Shown in pieces: positions 10,635 through 22,419 of a DNA stretch of 64,000 nt; within the stretch, counting starts at the first letter, position 1; each line of letters starts with the position of its first letter. The position numbers were made by a program, and so were the translations under genes. Under the pieces are notes generated by a model that was given only the letters and a program-made list of their open reading frames with translations, searched no databases and was not told the DNA's origin. The stretch covers positions 620,001 to 684,000 of the forward strand of contig NC_057318.1 in the NCBI RefSeq assembly GCF_000687475.1. Reading direction: 5' to 3'. The stretch comes from Ustilaginoidea virens (taxonomy: Eukaryota > Ascomycota > Sordariomycetes > Hypocreales > Clavicipitaceae).

Positions 10635-13600
10635 TAGTAGTAAGCTAATTGTGTAAAGGATATTGAAAGAAAATGCATTAAAAGTGCTAAGGAAAAATAT
10701 AAGAAAAACCTTAGTAAAAGTGAGTTAGTATAAGTTAGCAGGCCTTAAGACCTAGTAACTCGCGGAACCTAGTAAATTTAGGGCCCGGTAGTGGCTTCGT
10801 AAGACCGTTAGCAGGCATACTATTAGTAGGTAAGTAGGTAATTTTAATTAAGCCCAGCTGGGCTTGCTCCCTAATATACCGGAATTTTAATAGCGTATGC
10901 TTAGTGCGAGTATGCTGATTAAGGTCGTTAGAATTTAAAATGGAGCCCTGGTTATCGCAGTATAGCGGTATAGGGTGTATAATATCAATTTCCAGCTCCT
11001 TATAAAGGTTAGAAAGCCACTATACCTCACGAATAGTCTTAAGTAATGCATTAGATTTAGCTTCTAAAGTAGAAAGCACTACTAAAGAGGCTCTCTTAGA
11101 ACGCCAGCTAATAGGACTACTATTAATAGTAGTCAGGAAGCCTCTAGTAGATTTAGAGGTTTCTTTACAGCCAGCAAAATCGCTATCAGAATAAGCGGTT
11201 ATAATAGGCTGTTGGTTGCTTTTAGTAGCACTAAAGCAAATAGCTTGGTTCTTAGTGCCTTTAAGGTAGCTAAAGCTGCCTTTCGCAGCATTTAAATGCA
11301 CATTAGTTGCCTTAGATATAAACCGAGAGAGGTATTGGGTAGGAAATGCTAGGTCGGGCCTAGTCATCATTATAAGCCACATTATAGTGCCAGTAAGGCT
11401 CTAATAAAGGCTCTAATCAGTAGGGCTAAGGTCTTTTCCACTAGATTCATTTAGAATCCCTAGTTAAAGTGGAATTAGCTGAGGTTTAGTATCCTATAAG
11501 CCGAATTTAGCTAAGACCTCTACTATAAATTGGGCTTAGTGTAGCCATAATAGACCTTCCTTCCTATTTCGTATAATCTATACACCTAGGAAGAAGGAAG
11601 CCGGACCGCGGTCTTCTATAGCATAAACTTTATGGAATTTCCTTTTTAGCTGGTTAATATAAGTTATATTTGGACCAACTAATAGGCAATCGTTAATATA
11701 GGTGACGATAAAGGTGCTGGTTTGCTTATTATAAAAGACGGCAGCATTAGAAGCTAAAGGTAGAAAACCTTTACTAGAAATTAGGTCTTTTAGCCGGTAT
11801 TGCTATTCGCGGGGTGCTTATTTTAGCCCGTATAGGGCCTTCTTTAGTAAGATAGCTTGCTTAATAGAAGGGTTAAATCTAGCTTCTTTAAGCAAAGTTA
11901 GTAGCCGTTAGTGCTATATATTAGACCAAAGCTTGCTATTAGTTAGTAGACTTTCTGTAAATTTAAGAAATCCGTTAGGGATATCTATATAAATAGTCTT
12001 AGAAAGTTCGCTATTTAGGAAGGCGCCTATAAAGTCGATTTGCTCTATCTCCTAGTTATTACTAATAGCTAAAGCTAGTATAACCCTCTAGGTGGGTGGG
12101 ATAGAGGTAGAAGCATAAGTATACTAAAAATCCTTTCCTTCGATTTGCATAAAGCCCTTAATAACTAATCTAGCTTTATATTTTATAGGCTGATTATTAG
12201 CATCCTTTTTAACCCGAAAAATAGGCCTATTGCGTATAATTTTCCTATCAATAGGAATGCTAGACTTAGGAATAAATTGGAAGACTTTAGTATCTAATAG
12301 CTGCTTAAATTCCTTAAATAATACCTTTATCTAAAGGTCTTTTTTAGGGCTTCGTAGCACATCCTTCTAGCTATTAGGCGTACCATCGGGGGCCTTTTTA
12401 GCTAGCTTATGCTTAGCTATATAGTAGGAATCCTATATCAGGTGGTATAAGATATTACCTTCCTAAGGGAATAAATCGGTAGGGCCAGTAGGGTCGGTAG
12501 GGCCAGCTAGGCCAATAGGGCCAGTAAGGTCGGTAGGATTAGTAAGGCCAGCAGGGCCAGCAAGGTCAGTAGGATTAAGGCTAGTAAGGATATCTATAAG
12601 GTTATCCTTTACAATAGCCAGGGATTATATTATAGGACGGTTATCTAAGGTAGCATTAGTGTTAGTAACGCTAGTAAAATTAGTAGGGTCCGGCATACTT
12701 TCTAGGTCATCCGGTATAACATTAGTATTAGTAATATTAGTAAGGTTAGTAGGGTCCGGCATACTTTTAAGGTTATCTAGTAAAATAGCAGGTTCTCTAC
12801 TAGATACCCCCTCTAAACCTGTATTTTGCCCTCTATAAAAGTCTCCTTCTAGGCCAGTAGAAATAGGGCCTATACCTTCATTTTGATGAATAAAGGTAAT
12901 AAAAGTTGTTTTAGTAATAACCTTTTTCTTTAGAAGGTAGACTAAATAAGTATTATTACCTAGAGTGGTAAGGAGCCTACTAGGCTCGGTATAGAGCGCT
13001 AATTTGCAGCTTTTTATACGCTTTTCATGTGGTATAAGCACTTTAATAGCTGCTCCAATAGCCCTAAGGTTAATAAGGTTAGGGTAGTACTCCAGTATTA
13101 TCTGGTCGTAATCCTTTAGTAGCTCCTAATAGGGGCTAGAAGGTCTATTAGTAACTACTGTTATATTTACTAGCATAACAACGCTAGTAATTATAGCGGA
13201 CCAGAGGTTAGATAGTAGCCTTGACCAGGCTATAGTAGCACGTAGCCTATTAGCTATAACCCTAATAGAGCGCTTAGCTAGGCCGTTTTATTCGTGAATA
13301 TAAGGGCAAGAGGTATTAAAAGCTATACCCTGTTCGACAAGCCAATCACTAAGCATTTTATTAATTTCATTTCCACCATTATAGTGGAATTCAACAGGCG
13401 TTTTACTATATCTGACCTGTAGGCTCTATATAAAGCTCTATAATGCTTTAAAAACAATAGTGCCTTCCCTATTAGGCAGTAAGTAAAGCCAACGGAATCG
13501 GGATTTTCTGTCTACTAATATAAGGGCAACAGGTCGTTTATTATATAGCATAGGTGATATAGCAAAAGTATCACCTTCTATAATATCCAGGCATTTAGCT

Positions 13601-14913
13601 GGATTAGGTATCGCATCTTTAGAAGGTCTTCTAACCTTTTTAGCCTATATACAGGCTAGGCAGCGAAATTCAGCATCTTTAACCTTATTAAGGTTAGGTA
13701 GACCAGGGGTATTAGCACAGGTCTTTTTAAGTAGCTAAATACCTATATGCCTTAGCCGTATATGCTAAATGCCGGCTAATTATAATAGCTTTTGATATTC
13801 TATATTAGTAGCTATAGGGGCAGGAGTAGGGGTAGTAGGGTTAGTAACCTCTATAGGGTCTTCGCTAGTTATAATAGCGGAAGGTTGGGTGGTAGGGCTA
13901 ATAGCCTCTACAGGTTCCTTACTAATTACAGTAGTAGGAACGTCGCTAGTCGTAGTAGCGGGAATAGGGGTATTAGTAGTATCCTCAGGATCACTATAAT
14001 CAGCAGGGTTAGTAGGGCTGGGGACTTCTACTACTATACTGTTGGTAGTATAATGGCTGCAAGGTTGATGTAGTAGTAGTATGTCTATTCCTTTCTGTGG
14101 AAGGAAAAAGCCGTATTTTTTAAAGTTAAAAATGCCGATATATTTGCGGCTAGCTGACCAAAGCTGATTTTTAATTAGTACCCCTTTAGCGGCATAGTGC
14201 TTTACACCGCTAATAATATTAATATCTAAGGTAGGAATATATAGGGCATTCTTAAGCTCTATAATACCCCATTTGGTAGGATTAACGCCCTGTAGTATAG
14301 TAAATCGTGCTGTGCCCCAACTAGTAGGGGAAATAGGGCTACTACTAGTAGTAATTACCGGCTTATCATCCTTCTTAAAATGGTGAAAAGTGGTGAAATG
14401 CTTTTTATTATTAATAATATAACAAATAGAGCTTGGATTATAAAGGAGGGCATCCTTAGGGGTCCTACCGCCTGATTTAGCACTATAGCTTATATTAGTA
14501 GATATAGTAGAAGAAGAATAAGATATATTAGTATCCTAGGTATTATAGTTACCTATAATAAAGGCCTTAACGTCTTACTAATTGCTACTAGAGTCCTGTT
14601 TCTTCTTCTATTGCTGCTTCTTTTTCCTATTATTAGTAGAAGCAGCATTAGTAGTAGTAGGGCTAGTAGCCTCTATAGGGTCCTTGCTAGTCGTATTAGT
14701 AGGACCGGAAATAGTAGGGCTAATAGCCTCTACCAGTTCCTTGCTAATAATAATAGTAGGAATGTTACTATTTTACCTACTAACTAAGCCTTATATAAGG
14801 GTAGTTAGGGTATTCATCTGGGACTTCATATTATCTATATCCAGCTATAGTTATGCATTAATATTAGCTTTAGTATCGGATTTAGGGACCTTATAGGATC
14901 CTGACTCTACCAT
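10635..14913 (-). pseudogene. CopB-2 gag-pol remnant
   Basis: Same domain order as CopB-1. The start codon ATG survives at 14911-14913 (MVESGSYK). The protease segment has decayed further (YNPSSICYI in place of the DxG segment). The RT motif reads YIND, with the first Asp lost. RNase H is open over 11020-11382 (SDSDFAGCKETSKSTRGFL). The linker (12625-13041) keeps two ESMPDPTN units. Stops are scattered throughout without obvious frameshifts, so point mutation rather than indels killed it. Confidence 0.85.
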
Positions 14914-15182
14914 AGTAGGCAAAAAGGGTTTAAAAATCCGTTGAAAAATGGTGTCGATAGTTGTAAAAATAGAGGAATAACTAGCTAAATAGCTAGTAAA
15001 ATAGTCGAATAACTGGTAAAATAGCCGAGTAACTAGCTAGACAGCTAGTAAATATAGTGGCTAATAGCCTACTATAAAAGGTAACCGCAGAATATAGCAG
15101 CAGGTCTCAATATAAGAAGCATAGATGCCGTAGACGTTATGCAAATCCGTATTATAGCGTTGGTATTTAAGGTGCTTATAGG

Positions 15183-15275
15183 TGCCGTAATATAAGGTGC
15201 CGTAATATAAGGTGCCGTAAGTGCCGTGAGTGCCGTAGGTGCCGTAATATAAAGGTGCCGTAAGTACCGTACCAA
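15183..15275 (-). repeat. CopB-2 leader GTGCCGTAA repeats
   Basis: Same tandem block as in the CopB-1 leader, nearly identical in unit order. Confidence 0.8.
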
Positions 15276-15654
15276 GAGGTGCTATAAGTGGGAGAGTATA
15301 ATAAGTGCCGTATAGTGCAGTAAGAGTCGTGCACTAGGGGAAAAGGTGTTATATAGTGGTATAGTGTAAAGAATATTATACTATAAAATCCGTAGGTGCC
15401 GTAGGTTACTCCGAAAATAACGTAAGGTTACGCTAAATGTGCCGTAAGGTTATACCGTAAGTTGCCGTTAGGTACGCCGTTGATTGCCGCAGGGTAATAC
15501 CGTAGGTAATAAAGGGTAAGCTAAAGGTGATAAGGGTAAGCCGAGGGTACTAAAGGATAGCTATATTAGTAGTACTAATAAGCAAGAGAGACTAAGGGGT
15601 GAACACAAAAGAGGTAGGGTAAAAACAAAGAAGTAAAAACCCGGGCTTATAACC

Positions 15655-16389
15655 TATTGTAATTCTCAAGGTTACTATAAAAGCAGAGCCTTACTAGCTA
15701 GCTAGATAGCACGAGACTGTCTGCGACCTATGAACTAATCTTAGTATAATACTAGATTTTTCACTAAGTCCTAAGACTATACAAGTGCTATAAAGTAGGG
15801 CAAGTGTAAAGGCAAGGCAAATATAAGATAACCAGAAAACGCAGGGAAGGTAAGAAGTTAAGAGGCATATAGTGTATTAATAGACTCGATTGTGCTACCC
15901 TTCTACTATCTAGAAAGAAGGGGGAAAGCTATCCTATATATATATGAAGGAGGGGTGGGCCCAGGCATCCAGGTAGCCAGTAAGAAAGCTCCCTGTAATG
16001 CTCGCTATGCCACGTATATAATACGTCAGCAGCCCCATTATATCCAACCTTTCCAACCACCCTAACCACCGCACTAGTAATTAGCCACCACGCTAGTGAC
16101 TAACCACCACGCTAGTAACTACCCACCATACTAGTGGACTAACCACCACACTAATAAGCCGCCACCACACTAGTAGGCCCACCACGCTAATTTAGCAATG
16201 CCACACCTTTTTTAATAAGGCCTACCTTACTTAATATACAGTAAATAATCCACTAAAAATCCTAAGGTAAAAGGCAAAGGCCTAAGGTAAGACTACTATA
16301 AGTCAAAGAGGCGGTATAAGGGACAGAAGGTCAGTAAGCCAGCAGAGCATTAGGCCAGCAGCCTAATAGGCTACTATAGGATTTTAACA
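15655..16389 (-). repeat. CopB LTR 3 (5' LTR of CopB-2)
   Basis: A 735-bp LTR. Its outer edge TTTTAACA is followed by the duplicated target AGTTT (16390-16394). The inner edge reads TATTGTAATT, a C-to-T change from TATTGCAATT. On the element strand it is followed by the half-tRNA type primer site GGTTATAAGCCCGGG. Confidence 0.9.
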
Positions 16390-17970
16390 AGTTTCTATTC
16401 CCTTATTAATAGGTCGCCTACTTCTTCATTAACGATAGTATAGGCTCTACGTAATAGGGCATAGTATCTCTCGACTTTACCAATACTATAGTAGGCTTCG
16501 ACGGGGATTTCATCCACATTAATAGAGAAAAGCCAGGCATTATAACGGAATTCAGTAGAGGCGAAGTTAGGTCCGGCATCATAAACTATCCAATCCGGCG
16601 GGCCAAAGTAAGTATCGATCCAGCATTCCTTAAGGGTATTCCAAACGTCTCAGGCCTTCTATCTTTATAGATCGAGGAACCTAGCTGCCTAGAAGCTTAT
16701 TATAGCATCCACGATGTATAATACCGGCCGATTATCAATATAAAGGATATCGACGATAATTTCATAATTAAATTAGCTAGTATCATCATCCTTAAGGGTG
16801 AATTTAAACCGATTAGGTGCCTTTACATTCATCTAGCATTAATAGCACATATAGGTAATGCTCTCGATGATATTGCAGTCAATATCGTCATAACCAGCCC
16901 ATTAAAGCAATTTAGAGAGCCTATTAATAGAGGGGTGCCCGAATCGACGATAAAGCTAACGGATTTCCTATAATAAGAGGTGGAAGGCAGCAGTATCCAT
17001 GGCATTAAGAGTCCACCATAAATATCCCCATTTCCTAATAATTAGAACCTTAATATCCCCTTTAATAAGCAAGTTATCAATATTATCCAGCTTTACGCCC
17101 ATCCTATCCATATCCATAATAGAATAGAGAAAGGGGATACCACTATTAAGAACGTAGAAGGGGATATTACCAAATATCATCAGGACATTCAATATACCAG
17201 AAAATATAGCAGAACCTACTCCGAAATTAACGGTATACTGCGTATCCATTGACTCAATCGTTAAAGATTTCATCAATCTCATCAAGGCTCTTACTTGACC
17301 TATACCTGCTATAGATAGGCCGGAGGCGCTAATATCCGGTAGGATTCCGCGGAAGGTATAGTCACTATACCGTTCTTCTTCTAGGAAGGCAGAATTACAG
17401 TCCAGTAAGGGCATTCAGAAAGGGTCAATTTATAGGAAGGTATATCGGCACAATTCATCCTATAAGGCTTACAATATCTCAATAGATGAAGAAGGTGATG
17501 GTTCTATTTGCATAAGGGTTAAAAAGTACTAAGTAGCTATAATTTGCGGTGCGACAGCATCTTCTATTTCCCAATATATAACCCCTACCATCATAACTTT
17601 AATATCTTCAGCGATATCATCAAAATCGGCATCATCGAGGTAGCTTTAGTCGGCAGTCCCTTCGTATTCCTATAGGAAAACACAGAATTTCCTATCATCA
17701 AAAGCGGTACAATTGGAACGGTTCTTCAGCCATCATGCCTTTAATTCTTATTGCTCTTTATCAGTATAGTTAGATAACCAACATCCTGATTTATTGCAAA
17801 CGAAGCATCTTCTTTAACGAGGCCTAGCTAGAAAGGCGCGATTCTATTATTGCCATTAAGGGGGTCCATATCGTTAGGGGCGTTAATACCGGTTGTAAGA
17901 TTAGCCGTATCTACGATCTGTAAATAACGCCATATTACCATCAATATCTTCAACATCCTAATATTATTAG
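16390..17970 (-). pseudogene. CopA-1 remnant: integrase core, protease, zinc knuckle
   Basis: Continues the CopA-1 pol read from 4104 after the AGTTT duplication. It includes the integrase segment around IVHDAGPNF, the integrase N-terminal part, and the protease (16968-17414: GILPDISASGLSIAGIGQV). There the catalytic Asp-Thr-Gly has become Asp-Ile-Ser. A zinc-knuckle-like segment lies near 17770-17810 (CFVCNKSGCW in its least damaged form). It ends at the target duplication ATTAG (17966-17970) of CopA-2. Confidence 0.85.
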
Positions 17971-18311
17971 TGTTGATATAAACTCGGGGTACCCAGTTAT
18001 ACGTAGGGTCGCGCGCGTGGTATCATGTACCGTGAGGTCACCAAGTAAAGGATTTATTGACTTTACTAATGACTGAATATCTAAAAGGAAAGAAAGGAAG
18101 CAAAAGAGGGTAATTACACGATGTGGCCTTTTTGTGCGTGTGCCGTTGTCACGTGCATCGGCGCAGTCGGGCCGGGCTGCCCGCGTGCCCTACCGGGCTC
18201 AGGGGTAAAGGGGCAAAAGGGGCTAAAGTGGCCACATCGTGCGCATCGGGTGTGCGCGGCACATCCGTCGCAATGTGCCCAATTGGGCACCTTGCGACAG
18301 CGATTCCGACA
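17971..18311 (-). repeat. CopA-2 3' LTR
   Basis: A 341-bp LTR beginning TGTTGATATAAACTC on the plus strand and ending GCGATTCCGACA. It contains the 16-bp perfect palindrome GTGCCCAATTGGGCAC. A GC-rich core (about 18165-18300) keeps many CA and TG dinucleotides. Confidence 0.92.
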
Positions 18312-18352
18312 CTGGCAGCTTCTCTTTTTATAGAAGCAAACATCGGAATCGC
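18300..18352 (-). repeat. Inverted repeats spanning the CopA polypurine tract
   Basis: GCGATTCCGA at the LTR edge (18300-18309) is inverted at 18343-18352 (TCGGAATCGC). Between them, GCTTCT and AGAAGC (18318-18337) form a second stem. On the element strand this loop holds the A/G-rich tract expected to prime plus-strand DNA. The same arrangement is seen at 48200-48252 in CopA-5, with one arm base mutated. Confidence 0.6.
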
Positions 18353-18597
18353 CAGGATGTAAGGCGCATATATAGAAAAGAAAGTGCGGCGCGGTCTCGG
18401 CAGGTTGTGCCGCCGATAATGCTGTCGCGCCGCGCGGCCGGCTTGTATAGGATCATACCGTACAGCCGGTATGTTGAATATCGCAGCTAAAATAAAGGGG
18501 GAATAGTAAACGCAGTAAAAACAGCAAATGCAGCATTGAATACAAGGAAATCCACCCACTTGCCACATATGACATCACTAATACCTTCCAAATGCAG

Positions 18598-21500
18598 TCA
18601 GATATTGACCGGCCTCTTTACCCACCCTTCTATACGTATAACAGCCCTATTTTGGTCGACGAAGGTCTTAAGGGCTTTATTTGGCGTTCCTTTGGTTATT
18701 ATATCGGCGAGGTTATTATTCCCGTTGATCTAGCGAATTTTATAGATTTCCCGGCGCTCGTATAACTATCGTAAGGCTATGATATCTATTATGAGCCTCT
18801 TCTCTTTCGTGGTGCCTAGCTTAATAAGGCATTCGTATAACGAAAAAGAATCTATGTATACTACCGTAGGAATCCTTGGTAGTCCCAATCTGCTGGTAAT
18901 CATGTTGAGGGTCGTGCTTATCGCATATGCGATATCGACCCCTTGTACCATACTATATAGCTCCGAAGCGAGTGCGCTGCGTATCACATGCTTACTCTTT
19001 GTAGAGCTGTAAGTAATAATATTACCTATTAGGTTAAAGGCATTATCTACTGTATCTGCCTCGTTCCCTAGCATAATTATATAACTAATCTGGGAGCTTA
19101 AATCTTTATTATTGGCAAAGGATCCGTTAATAAATATAAAGAGTTTAGCTGTAGCAAGGGCCAGATTGATGTACTGTAAACCACGATCCTGGTTATCGTA
19201 TTGCCATTGAAGGCGTTTGTTTAACCTCGCAATATCGTTAGGGTTAGGTTGCTGGTATTATGCTGCAATAAATAGGTTAAAGGACGCCTTGGGCTAGCAG
19301 ACTGTAGCTACGTAAGTACTGCGAGCGCGTTGTTTGATATAATTACGCTAGGTTATGGGTGTATTTTTGTCGATGGTGGCGATCTTTTGGCTTTAACCTT
19401 TCTGGCATAATGTTATTGTGCCGTCGGTAGTGGCCGTTAATATACATCCGTTGAATATTAAGGGCACGGTTGGCGATAGCTTCGTCTTAGGCTTGGCGTT
19501 GAAGCCTGCTTTGGTGAGCTTTAATTCTTCCTGTTGGAAGAAGGCATTATCACTTAGGCCGAGGGTATCGTTAGTCTGCATACCTACGATACCGAAGTAT
19601 GTGGTAGTATCGCCAGTATGGTTAGGAGCGTTAGTAGATATCAGCAAACAGGGGTTATAGGTTGAAGTGGTTATGCCTAACTTCTCGCGATGGTGCCGGA
19701 AGTATGTCGCCCACTAGTGGGTGCCTGCCTCAGCTATTCCGTATAGTGGCTTTACTACTTCCATGATCGTATTATCGGGGTATTAATGCGCTATCTGCTT
19801 AGGTAGCTTGGCGATAATCGATCTGTTGAGGGTGGTAGATAACTATACGTAGGCCTATGTGATATCATGTATCTAGAGAAATAAGCCGTAAGAACGTTGT
19901 AGTGATGGGGCTAATGATATAAGTAACCGTTGACTAGCCTATTGGATTGTAGGGGACTGAGTCAATATTAATTGCTTTTTATTATCACTATGACCTTATA
20001 TGACGAGTCGTGACTTCTCATACGGCGTATCTATGCCTTTACCTTTAATCTCTCGTACCATACGTGAGTTAAATAGATGTTGGGCTCTATATTTGCCGAT
20101 ATCAAAGGTAACAAATCGGAATATATTGCGGGCCTATAATGCTTCTACCTCTGTACGGTCAGACTGTTCGAAGGGGTCTTTTAGGGTTATAATCTTTCCT
20201 TCCCGATGTAATTAACTAGCAAGCTGTAGGTCGGCTTACTTTTTCGCGGTTAGGAAAGAGATGTTAATAACGGTATTAGAAGCTATAGCGTTGATGAGAG
20301 CTTCTTCTTGGTCCTTATTGATTATGACGTCGGATACCACCCTTGCTGGTGATGGTGATAGCGGCCTGGCTTGATTAGAGCTAGTGGCTGGTGGCGGATA
20401 TGTTACGGCTGCAGGTGTTATCGCGGCTGGAGGTGCGGCTGCAGCCGGTATCCTGACTTCTATCCGGCCGGGGCGGGCCGGTCCTTTGGCATAGACGATA
20501 TCTTCGGCATTATCGGCAGTAGGATTGCTATTAAGGTCGTGGTTATAAGGCTTAACGACCGTTAATCGGAACTTAATGGGGTTATGTGGCATTTGCACGA
20601 TATAGGTCTTACCTTCGAGGCTGATTAGCCGGTATAGCCTGTGCTATCTACCCTTTTCTCTTTATACTTGTACGTCGGACTGTAGGGGTAGTCGGTGGAT
20701 AGGCCACGTATCTAGGCCATTCCGTTAGGTAAGGGCATTATGAACTTATTGCTTAGCGAGGCATTTCTTAGCTTTATTAGTGGCCTTTCGTAACGTTAAG
20801 GCGCGTTATGATACTGATAAGCTAGGGGGTGAATCGTCTGTAAGTCGAGGATATGCCCTAAAGACTAATAATGTAGGCATTAGACCGTTAGGTCTAGCGG
20901 AATCGTTGATAGCCTTTACAGCAAGCTGTAATTTCTGTTCCTTTGTTATTAGGTCGCCTACTTTATTGTCAATAATGGTATAGGCTTGGCGTAACGGGGC
21001 GTGATATCTTTCGACCTTGCCAATACTGTTGTGGGCTTCTATAGGAATTTCATCCATATTGATAGATAAAAGCCGGGCATTGTGATGGAATTCAGTAGAA
21101 GTAAAGTTTGGTCCGGTATTATGGACTATTTAATCCGGTGGGCTAAGGTAGGTATTAATCCAGTATTCCTTAAGGGCATTCTAAATATCGTGGGCTTTCT
21201 GCCTTTATGGATTAAGAAATCTAGCTGCCTGGAAGCTTGTCGCGGCATCCATAACGTGTAATACCGGCCGATTATTAATATAAAGGATGTTAACGATAAT
21301 CTTGTAGTTGAATTGGCTAGTATCGTTATCTTTAAGCGTGAATTTGAATCGGCTGGGTGCTTTTGCGTTCATCTGGTATTGATGGTATATGTGGGTGATG
21401 CTTTCGATGATATTGCGATTAATATTATTATAACCAGCCTGCTGGAGCAATTTGGTAAGCCTGTTGATGGAGGGATGCCCGAATCGATGATGAAGCTGAC

Positions 21501-21666
21501 GGATTTCTTGTGATGAGAGGTGGAAGGTAGTAGTATCTGTGGTATTGAGAGTCCACTATGGATGTCCCTATTTCCTGATAATAGGGACCTTGATATCCCC
21601 TTGGATTAATAGGTTATTAATGTTGTTAAGCTTTACGCCCATCCTATCTATATCCGTGATAGAATA
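18598..21666 (-). pseudogene. CopA-2 pol remnant: RNase H, RT, integrase
   Basis: RNase H is open over 18766-19074 (ALASELYSMVQGVDIAYAIS, IDSFSLYECLIKLGTTKEK). RT is open over 19393-19647, where the catalytic pair reads MQTNDTL in place of MQTDDTL. The linker (20236-20598) begins with NPIKFRLTVVKPYNHD and is Ala/Pro-rich. Integrase is open over 20806-21057 (EIPIEAHNSIGKVERYHAPL, with the catalytic Glu present) and 21205-21450 (HVMDAATSFQAARFLNP, with the first catalytic Asp). Stops separate the open blocks. Copia order is clear. Confidence 0.88.
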
Positions 21667-22402
21667 TATTGCAATTCTCAAGGTCACTATAAAAGCAGAG
21701 CCTTACTAGCTAGCTAGATGGCACGAGACTATCTGCGACCTGTGAACTAATCTTAGTATAATACTAGATTTTTCACCAAGTCCTAAGACTATATAAGTGC
21801 TATAAAGCAGGGCAAGTGTAAAGGCAAGGCAAATATAAGATAACCAGAAAACGCAGGGAAGGTAAGAAGTTAAGAGGCATATAGTGCATTAACAGACTCG
21901 ATTGTGCTACCCTTCTACTATCTAGAAAGAAGGGGAAAAGCTATCCTATATATACACGAAGGAGGGGTGGGCCCAGGCATCCAAGGTAGCCAGTAAGAAA
22001 GCTCCCCGTAATACTCGCTATGCCACGTATATAATACGTCAGCAGCCCCACTATATCCAGCCTTTCCAACCACCCTAACCACCGCACTAGTAACTAGTCA
22101 CCACACTAGTAACTAGCTACCACGCTAGTGACTACCCACCACACTAGTGGACTAGCCACCACACTAGTAGGCCGCCACCACACTAGTAGGCCCACTACGC
22201 TAATTTAGCAATGCCACACCTTTTTAGCAAGGCCTACCTTACTTGATATACAGTAAATAATCCACTGAAAATCCTTAAGGTAAAAGGCAAAGGCCTAAGG
22301 TAATACTACCATAAGTCCAAGAGGCGGTATAAGGACTAGAAGGTCAGTAAGCCAGTAGGGCATTAGGCCAGCAGCCTAGTAGGCTACTATAGGATTTTAA
22401 CA
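21667..22402 (-). repeat. CopB-3 3' LTR
   Basis: A 736-bp LTR almost identical to 26307-27042. The CCACCACACTAGT unit array lies at about 22085-22200. Confidence 0.92.
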
Positions 22403-22419
22403 CCCCCTCTGATTAGCTA

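Larger units (their letters stand above)
4105..16389 (-). mobile_element. CopB-1/CopB-2 tandem: LTR-body-LTR-body-LTR
   Basis: Three 735-bp LTRs (4105-4839, 9880-10614, 15655-16389) are separated by two 5040-bp bodies in the same orientation, so two elements share the middle LTR (period 5775 bp). The whole block is flanked by a single 5-bp duplication AGTTT (4100-4104, 16390-16394) and interrupts the integrase of CopA-1. Only the outer ends carry a target duplication, so the tandem formed at the locus after insertion or integrated as a ready-made dimer. Both copies have decayed coding regions. Confidence 0.9.

Noticed and set aside
18121..18333. Repeated 63-103 residue open frames antisense to every CopA LTR (for example at 18121-18333, 41187-41411, 48219-48431, 51795-52064)
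   Set aside because: The LTR core is GC-rich and lacks stops in several frames at once on both strands; two overlapping frames are equally open in each copy. This is composition, not coding evidence.
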